DNA from: Phycisphaeraceae bacterium
GTDB lineage: Bacteria; Planctomycetota; Phycisphaerae; Phycisphaerales; Phycisphaeraceae
NCBI GenBank assembly: GCA_003551485.1
Contig: PUMS01000389.1
Coordinates: 1-11,020, forward strand
Direction of reading: 5' to 3'
Length of the DNA stretch: 11,020 nucleotides
The notes below the pieces were generated by a model. The model was given only the letters and a program-made list of their open reading frames with translations, did no database searches and was not told the origin of the DNA. Within the stretch, counting starts at the first letter, position 1. Every line of letters starts with the position of its first letter. Positions 1 through 6,800 of the stretch are shown here, piece by piece. The position numbers were made by a program, and so were the translations under genes.

Positions 1-40
1 AATGCTCGCCGCGATGGCACCGTCAGGTAGGCGTTTCTCT

Positions 41-68
41 TGCTGCATGTTGAACGGTACATGCAGCA
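41..68. repeat. Perfect 10-bp inverted repeat, 8-nt spacer
   Basis: The arms TGCTGCATGT (41-50) and ACATGCAGCA (59-68) are exact reverse complements around an 8-base spacer. No T-run follows on either strand, so it is not a classical intrinsic terminator. It could be an operator or the 3' hairpin of a gene lying outside the window. Confidence 0.6.
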
Positions 69-69
69 T

Positions 70-102
70 CGGAAATGAAACGGAAGCGAAACGGAAATCT
101 CA
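70..102. repeat. Three 11-bp direct repeats of the CGGAA type
   Basis: CGGAAATGAAA (70-80), CGGAAGCGAAA (81-91) and CGGAAATCTCA (92-102) follow each other with an 11-base period, about one helical turn, directly after the palindrome at 41-68. The spacing would put all copies on one DNA face, as in binding sites for a cooperative regulator. The function is unknown. Confidence 0.45.
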
Positions 103-113
103 GTGATTCAGCT

Positions 114-356
114 TCAGCCCGGTGGCCTCAGGGCAGCCAGCAGCCGGCGGCGCTGCTCGGGATCGAGCTTGCTCAGGGCGGCCAGCAGTGCATCCAGATC
201 GTCCTTCGGCGCACCGGTTGCCCCGGATTCTGCCCCACCGGCGCCCCGCTCGGGTTCGCAAGTCGCTTCACAATCGACACTTGCGCCTTCCAGTTCGACT
301 CCCCTTGGGGGGTGCTTGCATCTGCACCGGTGGTCCGCGATGGCCTCAGTGGCCCG
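114..356 (-). pseudogene. Possible 3' end of a degraded or misassigned gene (no start codon)
   Basis: A - strand frame is open for 80 codons between the in-frame stop at 357-359 and its own stop at 114-116, but contains no ATG, GTG or TTG. Its last 30 residues look like real protein, an amphipathic Leu/Ala-rich helix with the stretches DDLDALLAALSKLDPEQ and RRRLLAALRPPG. Its middle is rich in Cys and His (HRCRCKH, DCEATCEPE). It could be the remnant of a gene whose 5' part was lost or is frameshifted, or a chance open frame in GC-rich DNA. I recognise no family. Confidence 0.2.
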
Positions 357-540
357 TCACGTGAGGTTGGGGGGCCTGCACAGCAGTTGAGTATGTCGGC
401 GGCGCGCCGGTTGGCGCACCGCGCTGTGGCGTTGGCTCACGGGCTGGTGGATGCGGCGGTGTCAGACGGGGGGGCGGGGGGATGCGGGATGGGGAGGGGC
501 GCTGGGTGGCGGTGCGGTCATCGGGGGTGGCGTGTGGCGG
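357..540. other. Gene-free stretch with a G-run tract
   Basis: Apart from the G-rich tract at 468-499, nothing convincing is seen. Open frames here translate to low-complexity Pro/Arg/Gly-rich sequence typical of non-coding GC-rich DNA. The left part of the region (1-356) is covered by the separate palindrome, direct-repeat and open-frame entries. Confidence 0.5.
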
Positions 541-569
541 TTGAGGGGCGCAGCGCAAGGGGTTATACT
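541..569 (+). promoter_or_regulatory. Sigma70-type promoter for nuoA
   Basis: TTGAGG (541-546), a 17-base spacer and TATACT (564-569) fit a vegetative promoter. Transcription would start near 576, about 45 bases before the proposed GTG start of nuoA. Nothing else upstream competes as well. Confidence 0.6.
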
Positions 570-620
570 GTTGGCGTTTGTGAGGATGGATGCCCCGCCT
601 GTCTCGTGGAGTTGCTGCCC

Positions 621-1091
621 GTGGATGCGCTGCTTTCGGTCGCCATTTTCATGGCCCTCGGTCTGGGGTTCGTCCTGGTGAACCTGCTGATCGGGCGGCT
701 GTTGCGACCGGCAGCGCCCAACCCTGAGAAGGCGGCCATCTACGAGTGCGGCGAGCCGACGATCGGCAGCAACTGGGTGCAGTTCGACCTGCGGTTCTAC
801 GTGGTGGCGCTGTTCTTCCTGGTGTTCGACGTCGAGCTGGCGCTGATCTACCCCTGGGCGATCACCTTCCGGGAGTTTCCCGGCCCGGCGCTGGCCTACG
901 GGTTGCCGTTCATTGTCATCATTATCGTCGGGTATGCCTACGAGTGGCACGTGGGCAGCCTGGAGTGGGTGCGTGCCAGCCTCAGTCCCACGCAGCACCG
1001 CCGCGCGGCGGAAGATGAGCGGCTGTCGCAACTGGCCCGGCGCGATCCGGAACAGCTCGCCGATGAACGTGAGGCGGCGGTGGGGAAGTAG
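621..1091 (+). CDS. nuoA: NADH-quinone oxidoreductase subunit A (Complex I, NuoA)
   Basis: NuoA is a membrane-arm subunit of proton-pumping Complex I at the junction with the peripheral arm. The protein shows the family signature: three transmembrane segments (about residues 3-27, 65-88, 93-115), the loop motif YECGEPTIGS, and the conserved RFYVVALFFLVFDVE followed by PWA. I place the start at GTG 621 because GGAG at 608-611 sits 9 bases upstream and the first helix begins directly after it. GTG 606 is an alternative. The frame is open back to 75, but the upstream translation is Gly/Arg/Ala-rich and unlike NuoA. The resulting 156 residues exceed the usual 118-147, because of a charged C-terminal tail of about 38 residues. 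No other nuo gene is present, so either the complex is encoded in pieces or nuoA is separated from nuoB onward. Confidence 0.9.
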   Translation: MDALLSVAIFMALGLGFVLVNLLIGRLLRPAAPNPEKAAIYECGEPTIGSNWVQFDLRFYVVALFFLVFDVELALIYPWAITFREFPGPALAYGLPFIVIIIVGYAYEWHVGSLEWVRASLSPTQHRRAAEDERLSQLARRDPEQLADEREAAVGK

Positions 1092-1275
1092 AGGTTGACA
1101 GCAGCAACGAGAAACGATGGAAGTTGAAGCCCCTGTGCTTCGCCCGTGGGGCCGCGTGGGGGCTTCGCCGGTAAACAGCCCCGAAAGCGCCCCCGAGTGC
1201 CTCCCCAGGACGCCCCCCTGGCCCGGCTGCCGGCTCCCCAGCCGGTCCGCCTCCTCTGGCTGATGCGGAGTGACC
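1092..1275 (+). other. nuoA-adk spacer with two stem-loops
   Basis: GAAGCCCC (1126-1133) pairs with GGGGCTTC (1159-1166), and CCGGCT (1230-1235) pairs with AGCCGG (1240-1245) around CCCC. Neither is followed by a T-run. A lone TTGACA at 1095-1100 has no good -10 partner at 16-18 bases. The spacer may carry mRNA structure between two genes read in the same direction. Confidence 0.4.
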
Positions 1276-1893
1276 ATGAACAACCGCTACAAAACCGCCC
1301 TCCTTTTCGGCGCCCCGGGTTCGGGCAAGGGTACCCAGGGCCGCATCCTCGGTGCCATTCCCGGCTTCTACCACTTTTCCTGTGGTGAGGTGTTCCGCCG
1401 GCTCAACCCCGACAGCGAACTGGGCCAGATTTTCTTCGAGTACAGCTCGCGCGGGGAACTGGTGCCGGATGAGGTCACCGTGCGGATGTGGGCCGAGTCG
1501 CTCAACGCCCACGAGGTGCTGGGCGATTTCAAGCCCAGGTCGGACCTGCTGATCCTCGACGGCATCCCGCGCACCGTCGAGCAGGCGCGGCTGATGGAAG
1601 ATCACATCGACGTGCTGATGGTGATCCACCTGGTCTGCGACGACCGCGAGGAGATGATCCGCCGCCTGCGCCGCCGCGCGTTGAAGGAAAACCGCATCGA
1701 CGATGCCGATGAGAAGGTCATCCGCAACCGGTGGGAGGTGTACGAGAAGGAAACGGCGCCGATCCTGGACCATTACCCGATGCAGCGCATCCGGGAGGTC
1801 AACTCGCTGGGTTCACCGGCGCAGGTGCTATCCAACGTGCTGACCCACCTGGTGCCCGTGCAGGACCGCCATTTCAGCACGGTCGAGGTGTGA
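1276..1893 (+). CDS. adk: Adenylate kinase (short-LID type)
   Basis: This cytoplasmic nucleoside-monophosphate kinase interconverts ATP + AMP and 2 ADP. It has the Walker A loop GAPGSGKGT at residues 12-20, the family motif DGIPRT at 95-100 (usually DGFPRT), and the LID/catalytic arginine region with NRIDD followed by VIRNRW. With 205 residues and no room for a zinc-bearing LID insertion it is of the short type. ATG 1276 is preferred over GTG 1270 because GGAG at 1267-1270 lies 5 bases before it. The gene lies 184 bases after nuoA on the same strand. The Ile in DGIPRT and divergence elsewhere mean that a related NMP kinase with other specificity cannot be excluded. Confidence 0.85.
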   Translation: MNNRYKTALLFGAPGSGKGTQGRILGAIPGFYHFSCGEVFRRLNPDSELGQIFFEYSSRGELVPDEVTVRMWAESLNAHEVLGDFKPRSDLLILDGIPRTVEQARLMEDHIDVLMVIHLVCDDREEMIRRLRRRALKENRIDDADEKVIRNRWEVYEKETAPILDHYPMQRIREVNSLGSPAQVLSNVLTHLVPVQDRHFSTVEV

Positions 1894-1935
1894 GGGCACG
1901 TCCGGGGCGGTCGTCTGGACCGCCGGAGGAACGTT

Positions 1936-1961
1936 CGGCCGGAATGCGGCCGAGCCGGCCG
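1936..1961. repeat. Inverted repeat downstream of adk
   Basis: CGGCCGG (1936-1942) and CCGGCCG (1955-1961) form a perfect 7-bp stem with a 12-base loop, 42 bases after the adk stop. There is no T-run, so termination would need Rho or another factor. Confidence 0.35.
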
Positions 1962-1996
1962 TATGCCATGGCAAGTCGCCGCGGTCGCGGCGTGGT

Positions 1997-3094
1997 ATGC
2001 TCGATGGCACCATGCTGCTCGACCGGCGCGCTTTCATCGGCACCGTGGTCGCCGCCGCGGCTCCGCTTCTGCTGGGACCGCTGGGCGGCTGTCGGCGGGA
2101 GGGAGCCCTGGACACTGCACTGCCCGAGAGCGACATGGACCGGTCCGACGGCGAACCCGCCGCCTGCGCCCTGATCTACGACCCGCTGTTTCTCGAGCAC
2201 CTCACACCGCCGGGCCACCCGGAGCGTGCAGCGCGGCTGACCGCCATCCTTGACCGGCTCGAGGCCGACGGCCTGCTGCACCGGTTGTTGCGGCTGCGTG
2301 CCCGATCATGCGAGGATGAAGACCTGCTGCGCTGTCACCTGCCCGGCTATCTTGAGCAACTCGAGCGGGAGGTGGCTCGGGGCCGGCGCCGGCTCTCCAC
2401 CGGCGATGTGAGCCTCAGCGAGCGGACATCCGAGGTCGCCCGCCGCGCTGCCGGCGGGGCGATGGCCGCGGTGGATGCCGTCTGCCGCGGCAGCGCCCGC
2501 CGCGCGTTCGCCGCGCTTCGGCCGCCGGGTCACCACGCCACACCGCAGACGGGCATGGGCTTCTGCATCTTCAACAACGCCGCCATCGCCGCGCGATACG
2601 CCCAGGCCGTGCACGACGTTGAGCGGGTGCTCATCGCCGACTGGGACGTTCACCACGGCAACGGGACTCAGGACATCTTCGAAGCCGACCCCACGGTCTT
2701 CTACTTCAGCACGCATCAGTCACCGTGGTACCCCGGCACCGGGGCCGCCCATGAGGTGGGCGTGGGCCCGGGTGAGGGCACGGTTCTCAACCGCCCCTTC
2801 CCCGCCGGCTCCGGGCGGGAGCAGGTTCTCGGGGCGTTCGAGGATGACCTGGTGGCGGCGATGCAGCGCTTTGAGCCGCAGCTTGTGATCCTCTCGGCCG
2901 GGTTCGATTCGCGGCGCGGCGATCCGCTGGGCCACTTCACGCTCGATGATGAAGACTTTGCCGACCTGACCGCGCTGATGCGCAACCTGGCCGATGAGCA
3001 CGCCGGGGGCCGGCTGATCTCGGTACTGGAAGGCGGCTACGACCTTGAGGGCCTCGCCTCCGCCACCGCCGCGCACGTGGGCGCGCTGCTTTGA
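1997..3094 (+). CDS. Histone-deacetylase-superfamily amidohydrolase with Tat/lipoprotein signal
   Basis: The arginase/deacetylase fold removes acyl groups from acyl-lysine or acyl-polyamines using zinc. All key residues are visible: RPPGHHA with the His dyad at 179-180, DWDVHHGNGT with zinc ligands Asp217 and His219, the third ligand Asp304 in SAGFDSR, and the catalytic Tyr348 in GGYDLEG. The catalytic domain runs from about residue 58 to the end and is of normal length. The N-terminus is unusual: DRRAFIG resembles a twin-arginine motif, followed by a hydrophobic stretch and LGGC at 29-32, a plausible lipobox. I infer export and lipid anchoring. ATG 2012 (six residues shorter at 360 aa) is an equally good start; neither has a clear Shine-Dalgarno. 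The gene converges on the - strand desulfurase gene. The substrate is unknown, with acetylpolyamine or cell-envelope N-acyl groups as candidates. Confidence 0.88.
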   Translation: MLDGTMLLDRRAFIGTVVAAAAPLLLGPLGGCRREGALDTALPESDMDRSDGEPAACALIYDPLFLEHLTPPGHPERAARLTAILDRLEADGLLHRLLRLRARSCEDEDLLRCHLPGYLEQLEREVARGRRRLSTGDVSLSERTSEVARRAAGGAMAAVDAVCRGSARRAFAALRPPGHHATPQTGMGFCIFNNAAIAARYAQAVHDVERVLIADWDVHHGNGTQDIFEADPTVFYFSTHQSPWYPGTGAAHEVGVGPGEGTVLNRPFPAGSGREQVLGAFEDDLVAAMQRFEPQLVILSAGFDSRRGDPLGHFTLDDEDFADLTALMRNLADEHAGGRLISVLEGGYDLEGLASATAAHVGALL

Positions 3095-3250
3095 ACATCG
3101 GTTACCGTTCCGACCGACGATGACACAGGGCGGGTCGGGCGAGGTCCGCCCGGCGCTACCCGCCACTCACGGTCTCTCCACCCTGCATTGCTCACCACGA
3201 TGACAGAACCACGTCATAAAGAGAGGCGGCCGGTGCATCCGCCTCTAACT

Positions 3251-3286
3251 CCCCTCTCCCACCGGGAGAGGGGCCGGGGGTGAGGG
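3251..3286 (+). repeat. REP-like palindrome, copy 1a
   Basis: CCCCTCTCCC (3251-3260) and GGGAGAGGGG (3264-3273) form a perfect 10-bp stem with a 3-base loop, followed by the tail GGGGGTGAGGG. The same stem plus GGGGTGAGGG tail recurs at 9354-9388 and 10937-10980. Confidence 0.8.
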
Positions 3287-3316
3287 AAGCCTTGCGCACG
3301 CGGCAAACGTGTCGGG

Positions 3317-3348
3317 CCTCACCCCAGCACCCTCCCGAAGGGAGATGG
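3317..3348 (-). repeat. REP-like palindrome, copy 1b (inverted)
   Basis: Read on the - strand this is a degenerate copy of the same element: CTCCC-TTC-GGGAG stem (3332-3336 with 3340-3344) followed by a GGGGTGAGG tail. With copy 1a it forms a head-opposed pair separated by 30 bases, like the doublets known for REP elements. Confidence 0.65.
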
Positions 3349-3406
3349 AGTGATTTTTCAGGCAGGTGTCCGAACATCGGGGACACCGACGACGGCGTCC
3401 GGGGGC

Positions 3407-4600
3407 TCAGGATGCGATCTGGTCGAGGGCGTCGAGGAGGGTGTCGAGTTCCTGCTCGGTGTTGAACGGGCCGGGGCTGATGCGGACGGTGCCGGCGGGG
3501 AAGGTGCCCAGGTGGCGGTGGGCGTAGGGGGCGCAGTGCAGGCCGGGGCGGACGGCGGTGTCGAAGCTGTCATCAAGGATCGAGCCGACATCGGAGGGCT
3601 CGAAGTCCAGCAGGTTGATCGACACCGTGCCCACCTGGCGCTTCGCATCGCGGGCCCCGTAGAGGCGGAAGCGGCGGTCATCGGCGAAGCGCTCGATGAC
3701 CCGGCCGATCATACGCTGTTCGTGTTCGAGCGTGCGCTCGGGGTCGTGGGCCGCGACGTAGTCGACACCGGCACCCAGGCCGGCCACGCCGACGGTGTTG
3801 GGCGTGCCGCCTTCGAGGAAGTAGGGAAACAGCGCCGGCTGCACGGGCGTGGAGGAATCGCCCCCCGTGCCGCCTTCGCGCCAAGGGCGCAGGCCCTCGC
3901 CCTCACCCTCGGCCGGTGCGGGCACGCGCTGACCGACGTACAGACCCCCGGTGCCGGTGGGCCCCAGCAGCGACTTGTGGCCGGGAAAGGCCAAAAGGTC
4001 GATGTGCATCGCCTCGACGTCGATGGGCACGGTGCCGATGGTCTGGGCGGCATCGAGCATGAACAGCACATCGTGCTCGCGTGCGATGCGGCCGACGGCG
4101 GCGGCATCCTGGATGGTGCCCAGGACGTTGGAGGCATGGGTCAGCACGATCAGGCGGGTGGTGGGCCGGATGGCCTTCTCGATGGCCTCGGGGTCGATGA
4201 AGCCGCGCTCATCGGCGGGGATGCGGCTGAGGCTGATGCGGCCGGCATCGGCCATGGCCTGGAGCGGGCGGCTGACGGAGTTGTGCTCGAGGACGGTGGT
4301 GATGACGTGGGTGTTGTCGGCCTTGGCCCGGGGCGCGATGAAGCCCTTGATGGCCATGTTGATGGCATCGGTGCAGTTCATGGCGAAGATGAGGCGCTGG
4401 GGATCGGCACCCCTGATGAAGCGGGTAAGCTTGAGCCGCACATCATCGAGCATCTTCTCGGCCGCCACGGCCATGCGATGTCCGGCGCGGCCGGGGTTGG
4501 CCGCCTCGTTGGCAAGAAAGGCGCTCATGGCCTCGGCCACACCGGGCGCCTTGGGGAAGCTGGTTGCCGCGTTGTCGAAGTAGATCATCTGTTTCATCAT
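3407..4600 (-). CDS. Class-V aminotransferase, cysteine desulfurase family
   Basis: PLP enzyme that takes sulfur from cysteine as an enzyme-bound persulfide, leaving alanine. It matches the NifS/SufS-like subgroup beginning MIYFDNAATSFPKAPGVA. Further motifs are EHNSVSRPL, the PLP-binding GHK with Lys209, GTGGLYVG, and the catalytic Cys356 in GLHCAPYAH, so the active site is intact. The start is ATG 4600; ATG 4597 and 4588 are also possible, and no strong Shine-Dalgarno is seen for any. The length is about 397 residues. A Gly/Glu-rich insertion near residues 223-240 is slightly longer than I expect for the family. It is the last gene of the - strand sulfur block, but a 390-base gap with repeats separates it from the DinB gene, so it may have its own promoter. 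Inferred role: sulfur donor for the carrier protein encoded at 7177-7455. Confidence 0.87.
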   Translation of the reverse strand: MMKQMIYFDNAATSFPKAPGVAEAMSAFLANEAANPGRAGHRMAVAAEKMLDDVRLKLTRFIRGADPQRLIFAMNCTDAINMAIKGFIAPRAKADNTHVITTVLEHNSVSRPLQAMADAGRISLSRIPADERGFIDPEAIEKAIRPTTRLIVLTHASNVLGTIQDAAAVGRIAREHDVLFMLDAAQTIGTVPIDVEAMHIDLLAFPGHKSLLGPTGTGGLYVGQRVPAPAEGEGEGLRPWREGGTGGDSSTPVQPALFPYFLEGGTPNTVGVAGLGAGVDYVAAHDPERTLEHEQRMIGRVIERFADDRRFRLYGARDAKRQVGTVSINLLDFEPSDVGSILDDSFDTAVRPGLHCAPYAHRHLGTFPAGTVRISPGPFNTEQELDTLLDALDQIAS

Positions 4601-4713
4601 CGGCCCACGGGCCGGTCCTCTGGTCTTTACTGCAATCCACGGTCTGCTTGAAGTTGCCACGATGTCACAGGGCTGCAACGGATCCGGTACCGATGCGGGC
4701 AGCCGGATTCGGA

Positions 4714-4743
4714 TGTCTCACGCGAAGGCGCGATGACGCCAAG
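4714..4743 (-). repeat. Intergenic repeat, left inverted copy
   Basis: Its reverse complement matches the copy at 4886-4916 at about 26 of 31 positions (TTGGCG..., GCGCCTTC, GTGAGACA). The two copies could pair into a long stem with a 142-base loop. Confidence 0.6.
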
Positions 4744-4885
4744 GGCGGAGTTGGGATTGTGCTGATGTCCGGCGGTCACGGGGCATCCTGTTACTCATGT
4801 TGCTCTGCTCGACGGGCTCATCACGCGCCATGTCATCGCCTCAGCACGCACACCTTTGGCCCCAACGGCCCCTCACACCCTCTTC

Positions 4886-4916
4886 GTTGGCGCCTTCGCG
4901 CCTTCACGTGAGACAA
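4886..4916 (+). repeat. Intergenic repeat, right copy
   Basis: Partner of 4714-4743 in opposite orientation. On the + strand it is followed by TTTT (4917-4920), so it might stop + strand transcription. Confidence 0.6.
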
Positions 4917-4990
4917 TTTTCTGTCCTGTTGCTCATCGCTCGAGTGCTCTGCGGTGGGGGCCGACTTCCGGGGGCGGGGCTTCCGCGGGG

Positions 4991-5476
4991 TTAGAACAGG
5001 GGGGCGCGGCCGGCGGCACGGCGCCAGGCGGAGAGTTGACCGAGGTGGGTGGCCTCGTGGGCGGTGACCTCGAAGACCACGGCATCGCCGATGGTGGGCA
5101 GCATCTGCCGCAGGTCTTCGATCGGTGTGGGGCGTTGAAGCACCTCGTCCGTCGCGGCGCCGATGGCGGTGAGCATGGCCCCGTGGGCGGCATCGTAGGT
5201 CTCGACCAGCGTCTGCCTGTCGGGGTAGTCATCGGGGTTGTCGCTCAGCTTCGAGTCCATTCCGTACCGCCCCCACCAGTCCTCGGGCACCGGCGACTGA
5301 CCGCCGAGCATGTTTACCACCTCGCCAGCGCTGGCGGCGAGGTGGGCGAGAATCCACGCCGGGTGGTTCATCCCCGCCACGGGCTGATGGGTCATCTCGG
5401 CAGGCTGGATGTCGGCGATGAGGCCGTGGAGGTAGTCGCGATTGAGCGAGGCGGCACGTTGCACGTGGCTGAGCAT
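4991..5476 (-). CDS. DinB-superfamily (four-helix bundle) protein
   Basis: The DinB/YfiT-like fold binds a divalent metal with three histidines, and members include thiol-dependent transferases and hydrolases. The 161-residue protein has the features expected: NHPAWILAHL early (His45) and HEATHLGQL late (His140, His144). Together these make the usual metal triad. AGGAG lies 6 bases before ATG 5476, giving a well-supported start. It follows the E1-like gene by 116 bases on the same strand and so probably belongs to the sulfur block. The substrate is not recognisable. Given the neighbours, a low-molecular-weight-thiol or persulfide related reaction is a reasonable guess, no more. Confidence 0.8.
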   Translation of the reverse strand: MLSHVQRAASLNRDYLHGLIADIQPAEMTHQPVAGMNHPAWILAHLAASAGEVVNMLGGQSPVPEDWWGRYGMDSKLSDNPDDYPDRQTLVETYDAAHGAMLTAIGAATDEVLQRPTPIEDLRQMLPTIGDAVVFEVTAHEATHLGQLSAWRRAAGRAPLF

Positions 5477-5534
5477 GTCGGGCTCCTTTGTGGCGGTGGG
5501 GCCGGGTCGTGCGCGGGTTCTTCTGCCTGCGGAT

Positions 5535-5555
5535 CGCCACGGCCGGGCCGTGGCG
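5535..5555. repeat. 21-bp palindrome between the E1-like and DinB genes
   Basis: CGCCACGGCC (5535-5544) and GGCCGTGGCG (5546-5555) are perfect reverse complements around a single G. In RNA it would fold into a hairpin of about 8-9 bp. It has no T-run on the - strand, so an mRNA-stability hairpin or protein site is likelier than a terminator. Confidence 0.6.
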
Positions 5556-5592
5556 GGTTTGCCTGTGCGCTGGGGCAGGCCGTGGCAGCGGG

Positions 5593-6705
5593 TCAGGCGC
5601 CGATGTATTTGGCGTAGATGCCGCGGGCGCGGGCGGGCTGTTTGGTTCCCTTGATGATGGCGCGGCCATCGTTGAACAGGGTCAGTTCGAACGGCTCGTT
5701 CACGTCCGTGATCTGTGCCCGGAGCATGAAGTTGTTGAGCTTGACCTCACCGTGGGCGCGCAGGCGGTCGGCGATCTGCTCGAAGTTGAGCCGGTTCTCA
5801 CCGGTGGCCGAAAGCTGCACCGCATCGCGGCCGCAGAGGGTGGTGGTGCCGGCTGAGTACCTGCCCTCGATCCATTCGAAGCTGCGCTTCTTGCAGCAGG
5901 TGCATTCACCGACCTCGTAGGCGCGGGCGACCTTGAGCCGGCGGGTGGTGTTGGCCCAGGTATCGATTGACAGCAGTGCCGGGTTGACCGCATCGTAGTG
6001 GCCCAGCAGGATTTTCAGCGCCTCGACCACCTCGTAGTTGGCCACGATCGAGACCAGCGGGCCGAGCACACCGGCGGTGTCGCAGGTGGGGTTCATGCCC
6101 GGCGGCGGGGCCTGCTCGAAGATGCATCGCAGGCAGGGGGTGGCGCGGCCGGCCTTCTCCCAGGGCGAATCGCCGTGTTCGGTATGGGGCAGGATGGCGT
6201 AGGACATGCCCACCGTGCCCACCGCCCCGCCGTAGACGTAGGGGATGCCGTGCTTTACGGCAACCTCGTTGGCCAGGAAGCGGGTCTCGAAGTTGTCCAG
6301 GCCATCGACGATGATGTCGGCCCGGCCGTACTCACCGGTGGCGGCGAGCCGTTCGATGTTGGTGTGGTTGACGTCCTCGATGACAGGCGTGACGCGAACC
6401 TGCGAGTTGATCTGCGCGATCTTTCGCCTGGCGGCCTCGGCCTTGGGCAGCGAGTCGGCCACGTCGCGTTCATCGAACAGCACCTGTCGCTGGAGGTTGG
6501 TCAGCTCGATGAAGTCGCGGTCGACGATGATGAGGTGACCGACCCCCGCGCGGGCGAGCATGTTGGCCGCGACGGTGCCCAGGGCGCCGCAGCCGATGAT
6601 GAGTGCGGTGGAGGCGGCCAGTCGCTTCTGGCCCTGCTCACCGAATCCGGGCAGCAGCATCTGTCGGTGGTATCGGTCGAGACTGTGGGGGTTATCGTTG
6701 TCCAT
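5593..6705 (-). CDS. ThiF/MoeB/E1-like sulfur-carrier adenylyltransferase
   Basis: Enzymes of this family adenylate the C-terminal Gly-Gly of a ubiquitin-like sulfur carrier so that it can be converted to a thiocarboxylate. Visible are the entry motif RYHRQMLLPGFGEQGQ, the ATP-binding GCGALG (38-43), VDRDFIELTNLQRQ, DGLDNFETR, and GAVGTVGMSYAI. Two CxxC pairs, Cys191/Cys194 and Cys268/Cys271, are the expected zinc ligands. The 370 residues exceed the adenylation domain; residues from about 275 on form an extra C-terminal domain without a recognisable rhodanese motif. ATG 6705 fits the family start, although no clear Shine-Dalgarno precedes it. Its natural partner is the carrier encoded two genes upstream in the same cluster. 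I found no sign of molybdopterin or thiamine genes, so neither moeB nor thiF is justified as a name. Confidence 0.88.
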   Translation of the reverse strand: MDNDNPHSLDRYHRQMLLPGFGEQGQKRLAASTALIIGCGALGTVAANMLARAGVGHLIIVDRDFIELTNLQRQVLFDERDVADSLPKAEAARRKIAQINSQVRVTPVIEDVNHTNIERLAATGEYGRADIIVDGLDNFETRFLANEVAVKHGIPYVYGGAVGTVGMSYAILPHTEHGDSPWEKAGRATPCLRCIFEQAPPPGMNPTCDTAGVLGPLVSIVANYEVVEALKILLGHYDAVNPALLSIDTWANTTRRLKVARAYEVGECTCCKKRSFEWIEGRYSAGTTTLCGRDAVQLSATGENRLNFEQIADRLRAHGEVKLNNFMLRAQITDVNEPFELTLFNDGRAIIKGTKQPARARGIYAKYIGA

Positions 6706-6800
6706 GTGGGTGGTCGCAATCGGGGATGATTCTGGTGCGATTCGGTTGGGCTCGGGCCATCAGTGGCACCATCGCCATGGCGGGCGTGCCCTGCGGGAGG

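Larger units (their letters stand above)
3095..3406. other. Convergent intergenic region without a gene
   Basis: This stretch separates the + strand deacetylase and the - strand desulfurase. It contains two REP-like palindromes in opposite orientation (3251-3286 and 3317-3348), then a TTTTT run at 3354-3358. The opposed hairpins may serve as a bidirectional transcription barrier. No coding sequence is seen. Confidence 0.6.
4601..4990. other. Gene-free gap with a pair of inverted repeats
   Basis: No coding sequence is credible here. A roughly 30-bp element of the type CTTGGCGTC-N-CGCGCCTTCGCGTGAGAC appears twice in opposite orientation (4714-4743 and 4886-4916). In addition TCCTGTTACTCAT (4786-4798) recurs as TCCTGTTGCTCAT (4924-4936). 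The arrangement resembles an inserted small repeat element. Confidence 0.5.

Noticed and set aside
251..285. tRNA-like GGTTCGCAA stretch
   Set aside because: No flanking T-arm stem, acceptor stem or anticodon arm can be built; only a weak inverted repeat CGCAAGT/ACTTGCG is present.
75..620. In-frame extension of nuoA to an ATG at 75 (338 residues)
   Set aside because: The extra translation is Gly/Arg/Ser-rich without any family similarity, overlaps the promoter at 541-569, and would place a long soluble segment before the first NuoA helix.
1095..1123. Promoter for adk starting with TTGACA at 1095
   Set aside because: No acceptable -10 sequence lies 16-18 bases downstream.
462..1283. 273-codon - strand open frame opposite nuoA
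   Set aside because: Antisense shadow rich in Gln, Arg and His; nuoA on the + strand is unmistakable.
3251..3348. CRISPR-like spaced repeats
   Set aside because: Only two opposed palindromes; no regular direct repeats with spacers anywhere in the window.
3350..4651. 433-codon + strand open frame opposite the desulfurase
   Set aside because: Antisense shadow with the same Gly/Ala/Asp/His-rich pattern; the - strand product has an intact catalytic site.
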